Source: Xylophilus sp. GW821-FHT01B05 (lineage in GTDB: Bacteria; Pseudomonadota; Gammaproteobacteria; Burkholderiales; Burkholderiaceae_C). From it: DNA of 64,000 nucleotides. The position numbers were made by a program, and so were the translations under genes. The notes under the pieces are model-generated. The model had not been told where the DNA came from and ran no database searches. It worked only from the letters and a program-made list of their open reading frames with translations. Positions 61,545 through 64,000 of the stretch are shown piece by piece. Position 1 is the first letter of the stretch. The number at the start of each line of letters is the position of its first letter. The stretch lies in contig CP152408.1 of assembly GCA_038961845.1 (NCBI GenBank), forward strand, positions 1,178,001 to 1,242,000, written 5' to 3'.

Positions 61545-61559
61545 GGGTTGGCATTCTAG

Positions 61560-61622
61560 GTTTTAGAAAAATAAGGCCCGAAGTCCAGGCGCTGCCTGGG
61601 CTTGCAGCTATAAATAAATGAG
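61560..61622. repeat. Dispersed CCCAGG hairpin repeat, copy upstream of mpl
   Basis: AAGTCCAGGC (61581-61590) pairs with GCCTGGGCTT (61594-61603), with TTTTAGAAAAATAAGGC on the left and GCAGCTATAAATAAATG on the right. It lies in the divergent region between mpl and the next gene. Confidence 0.65.
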
Positions 61623-61696
61623 CATTTGCTGCGTTGGCCGTGCTGTAGCGCCGGCTTGCGGCGAGAATGAAGCTTGTCGACCAAGGAATGACCACC

Positions 61697-62284
61697 ATGG
61701 ACACGCTCAAAGCCGAGATCGCCGCGACCGCAGCCCGGCTCGTGGTGGAGGAGGGATTGGAATATGGCGCCGCCAAGCGCCGTGCCCTGAAGCTGCTCGG
61801 CCTGCCGGCCCGCAGCGCATTGCCTGACAACGAGGCAATGGAGGACGCGGTGCACGGCTACATCCAGATCTTCTGCTCCGACACGCAGCCGGAAGAACTG
61901 CGCAAGTTGCGCGCGCTGGCCCTTGTCTGGATGCAGCGCATGGCGGAATTCCGTCCCTATCTGGGCGGCGCCGTGTGGCACGGCACGGCCACGCGGCGCT
62001 CTGATATCTACCTGCAATTGTTCTGTGACGACTGCAAGTCCGCCGAAATCGCGCTGATCGACCACCATGTGGACTACGAGCCGCAGACCGTGACCGGCCT
62101 GCACGGCGAACAGGTCGAGGCGCTGACCCTGGCCGTGCGCTCACGTGAACTGGGCGAGATCGTGGGGATACACCTGCTGATCTACGATCTGGATGATTTG
62201 CGCGGCGCCCTGCGGCCCGATGCACGCGGCCGCGCACCGCGCGGCGACATCGCCGCCGTGCAAGCCTTGTTGACGAACGACTGA
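61697..62284 (+). CDS. Conserved hypothetical protein
   Basis: I recognise this ~195-residue protein only as a conserved hypothetical of beta-/gammaproteobacteria. It begins MDTLKAEIAATAARLVVEEGLEYGAAKRRALKLLGLP and has YIQIFCSDTQPEELRKLRALALVWMQRM, then a nucleotidyltransferase-like strand pattern (FRPYLGGAVWHGTATRRSDIYLQLFCDDCKSAEIALID). The start at 61697 has AAGGA nine bases upstream; 61688 and 61667 are in-frame alternatives. It lies 14 bases before a TlpA-like gene, so the two may be cotranscribed. Confidence 0.78.
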   Translation: MDTLKAEIAATAARLVVEEGLEYGAAKRRALKLLGLPARSALPDNEAMEDAVHGYIQIFCSDTQPEELRKLRALALVWMQRMAEFRPYLGGAVWHGTATRRSDIYLQLFCDDCKSAEIALIDHHVDYEPQTVTGLHGEQVEALTLAVRSRELGEIVGIHLLIYDLDDLRGALRPDARGRAPRGDIAAVQALLTND

Positions 62285-62298
62285 ATTTTCATTTCCGC

Positions 62299-62880
62299 AT
62301 GACTGAACCTGACCACGCCCCTGTTCCCGTTGTTCTGGAGGGGGCGCATTCGAGCCGGCGCTGGCTGCTCGGCTCGGCCGCCGTGGTGGCGCTGCTGGCG
62401 GGCGCGGGGCTGTCCTGGCGCCGCTATGCCACATCTGCTGGCGCTGCTTCTGGCGATACCGCCGATGCGCTGTGGCAGCAAAGTTTCGAGACACCGGCCG
62501 GCGCGCCGCTGGACCTGCAAGCGCTGCGTGGCCGCCCGCTGCTGGTCAACTTCTGGGCCACCTGGTGCCCGCCTTGCGTCGAAGAGTTGCCCATGCTCGA
62601 CAGCTTCCACCGCGAGCAGGCCGGCCGTGCCGGCGCCGCCTGGCAGGTGCTGGGCGTGGCGGTGGACCAGCCCTCATCGGTGCGCCGTTTTCTGCAGAAA
62701 ACGCCGGTGGCCTTCCCCATCGCCATGGCCGGGCTGCAGGGCACGGACCTGTCCAAGACTTTGGGCAATACGCAGGGCGGTCTTCCCTTTACGGTTGCTA
62801 TCGGTCAGGATGGGGCGGTGCTGCACCGTAAAATGGGCCAGCTCAGCCACGACGATCTGGCCTCCTGGTCCAGGGCCTGA
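62299..62880 (+). CDS. TlpA/ResA-like membrane-anchored thioredoxin
   Basis: This is a 193-residue periplasmic thiol reductase with an N-terminal helix (WLLGSAAVVALLAGAGLSW, ~residues 22-40). A TlpA/ResA redoxin domain follows, with active site WCPPC (LLVNFWATWCPPCVEELP) and cis-proline in GGLPFTVAIGQDG. Such proteins reduce apocytochrome c or copper-site cysteines. The specific client is not evident. It differs from the protein at 17392 in having the canonical tryptophan before the first cysteine. Confidence 0.9.
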   Translation: MTEPDHAPVPVVLEGAHSSRRWLLGSAAVVALLAGAGLSWRRYATSAGAASGDTADALWQQSFETPAGAPLDLQALRGRPLLVNFWATWCPPCVEELPMLDSFHREQAGRAGAAWQVLGVAVDQPSSVRRFLQKTPVAFPIAMAGLQGTDLSKTLGNTQGGLPFTVAIGQDGAVLHRKMGQLSHDDLASWSRA

Positions 62881-63043
62881 GCCCACGGCGGCCCCTTGCG
62901 GCCGCTTTGTTTCATGTTCCTTTCTCGTTCTTGTCCTTGGGATTTACGAGAAATTGGGTCCAGAAGCTCGAACTAAGCCCGAATTGGAGTAAATTCGCGC
63001 TCTGTTTTTTACACGCACCTTACACGTGCCCGTCGGAGCCCCC

Positions 63044-63496
63044 ATGGACCTGCGCAAGCTGAAAACCTTGATCGACCTCGTATCAGAGTCGAACGTCTCG
63101 GAACTGGAAATCACCGAAGCCGAGGGCAAGGTCCGCATTGTCAAAGGTGGCGGCGCCGTGGTGCCGCAGTTCATCCCGGCACCGGTGCTGGCACCGGCCG
63201 CTGCAGCGGCTCCTGCCGCAGCCGCCGCGCCCGCCGTTGCCGCTGCACCCGAAGTGCCGGCTGGCCACATCGTCAAGTCGCCCATGGTCGGCACGCTCTA
63301 CCACGCTGCCAGCCCGGGCGCCAAGGCCTTCGTGGAAGTGGGCTCCCAGGTCAAGCAGGGCGACACCATCTGCATCATTGAAGCCATGAAGATCCTCAAT
63401 GAGATCGAGGCCGACAAGAGCGGCACGATCGTCCAGATCCTGGCCGAGAACGGACAGGCCGTCGAGTACGGCCAATCGCTGTTCGTGATCGCTTGA
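63044..63496 (+). CDS. accB: Biotin carboxyl carrier protein of acetyl-CoA carboxylase
   Basis: This is a 150-residue carrier subunit. The N-terminal helix [35 protein letters not shown] is followed by an Ala/Pro-rich mobile linker (~55-78). The biotinyl domain has the biotin-attachment lysine in [23 protein letters not shown] 63044 is chosen because the family starts MDLRK. It is 19 bases before accC, the standard accBC operon for fatty-acid synthesis. The AT-rich sequence just upstream (62980-63025) probably contains the promoter. Confidence 0.97.
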   Translation: MDLRKLKTLIDLVSESNVSELEITEAEGKVRIVKGGGAVVPQFIPAPVLAPAAAAAPAAAAAPAVAAAPEVPAGHIVKSPMVGTLYHAASPGAKAFVEVGSQVKQGDTICIIEAMKILNEIEADKSGTIVQILAENGQAVEYGQSLFVIA

Positions 63497-63515
63497 GGCC
63501 GGGCGGATACGCTTC

Positions 63516-64000
63516 ATGTTCAAGAAGATTCTTATCGCCAATCGTGGCGAAATCGCCCTTCGTGTCCAGCGCGCCTGCCGCGAAATGGGCGTTACCGCCG
63601 TCATGGTGTACTCCGAGGCCGACCGCGACGCCAAGTACGTCAAGCTGGCTGACGAGGCGGTGTGCATCGGCCCGGCGGCGTCGCAGCACTCGTACCTGAA
63701 TATGCCAGCCATCATTTCCGCTGCGGAAGTGACCGACGCCGAAGCCATCCACCCCGGCTACGGTTTTCTCAGCGAGAACGCCGACTTTGCCGAGCGCGTG
63801 GAGAAGAGCGGCTTCCAGTTCATTGGCCCCACGCCCGAGTCGATCCGCATCATGGGCGACAAGGTGTCGGCCAAGCAATCGATGATGAAGGCCGGCGTGC
63901 CCTGCGTGCCCGGCTCTGAAGGCGAGCTGCCGGACGACCCTGTCGTGATCAAGCGCATCGCCAAGTCCATTGGCTACCCGGTCATCATCAAGGCCGCAGG
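63516..64000 (+). CDS. accC: Biotin carboxylase subunit of acetyl-CoA carboxylase (3' end outside window)
   Basis: This is the first 161 residues of biotin carboxylase, which carboxylates biotin on AccB using ATP and bicarbonate. The frame runs off the window end without a stop. Visible blocks are [66 protein letters not shown] and [22 protein letters not shown], then [14 protein letters not shown]. All match the N-terminal and start of the ATP-grasp domain. The ATG follows accB by 19 bases. Confidence 0.97.
   Translation, partial: MFKKILIANRGEIALRVQRACREMGVTAVMVYSEADRDAKYVKLADEAVCIGPAASQHSYLNMPAIISAAEVTDAEAIHPGYGFLSENADFAERVEKSGFQFIGPTPESIRIMGDKVSAKQSMMKAGVPCVPGSEGELPDDPVVIKRIAKSIGYPVIIKAA

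Noticed and set aside
1..64000. CRISPR array, phage genes or complete insertion sequence
   Set aside because: No regularly spaced direct repeats, no integrase or transposase frames and no structural phage genes were seen anywhere in the window.

Overview
The window is GC-rich, gene-dense chromosomal DNA that looks like a betaproteobacterium of the Comamonadaceae (Acidovorax/Variovorax-like). The reasons are the tandemly duplicated UvrA, a Bug/TctC-type solute-binding protein, the dusB-fis-purH order, an elongator tRNA-Met with encoded CCA, and several intergenic repeat families that I associate with that family. The genus cannot be fixed from sequence alone. No phage, IS transposase, integrase or CRISPR array is visible.

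Layout: 1-5270 uvrA (5' end missing) and an ABC exporter half. 5271-5640 a large intergenic repeat. 5653-10793 a D-galactonate module (IclR regulator divergent from dgoK-dgoA-dgoD and a Bug protein). 10928-12298 a class III aminotransferase behind a hairpin. 12567-14512 a coupled FemAB-like/arginase-fold pair. 14513-15212 a second large repeat. 15213-17898 a TonB receptor overlapping a TlpA-like thioredoxin. 17921-19839 a serine hydrolase, an anchored protein and an ABC ATPase remnant. 19936-21060 a divergent GST/HxlR pair. 21047-28981 a nine-gene, almost fully overlapping minus-strand operon (tripartite ABC efflux, HAD phosphatase, alpha/beta hydrolase, two EmrE-like subunits, DegT aminotransferase), divergent from a two-component system at 29187-31039. 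31046-38039 mixed genes with tRNA-Met, enoyl-CoA hydratase, M61 peptidase, dsbC, a UbiH-type hydroxylase and a MOSC protein. 38133-43579 ychF, a deleted fic gene, a 385-residue orphan, an HPP/CBS protein, a GST and a DedA-like protein. 43700-46746 dusB-fis-purH. 46857-50594 iron-uptake signalling: a single polypeptide fusing an ECF sigma factor to a FecR-like domain, plus its TonB receptor. 50613-55380 a YqiA-like esterase, rodA, an MFS transporter and tldD. 55538-58574 a PAP2-type lipoprotein and a membrane protein. 58779-60109 a DAHP synthase behind a Phe/Tyr/Trp-rich leader peptide and terminator. 60168-64000 mpl, a conserved protein, a TlpA-like protein, accB and the start of accC.

The most notable items are: the sigma/anti-sigma hybrid with a Fur-box-like site; the aromatic leader-peptide attenuator before DAHP synthase; the nine-gene efflux-plus-metabolism operon; a 271-bp element with three nested inverted repeats that exactly fills the gap between rodA and the MFS gene; and several dispersed palindrome families. 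Functions are inferred from motifs read by eye; no database search was possible.
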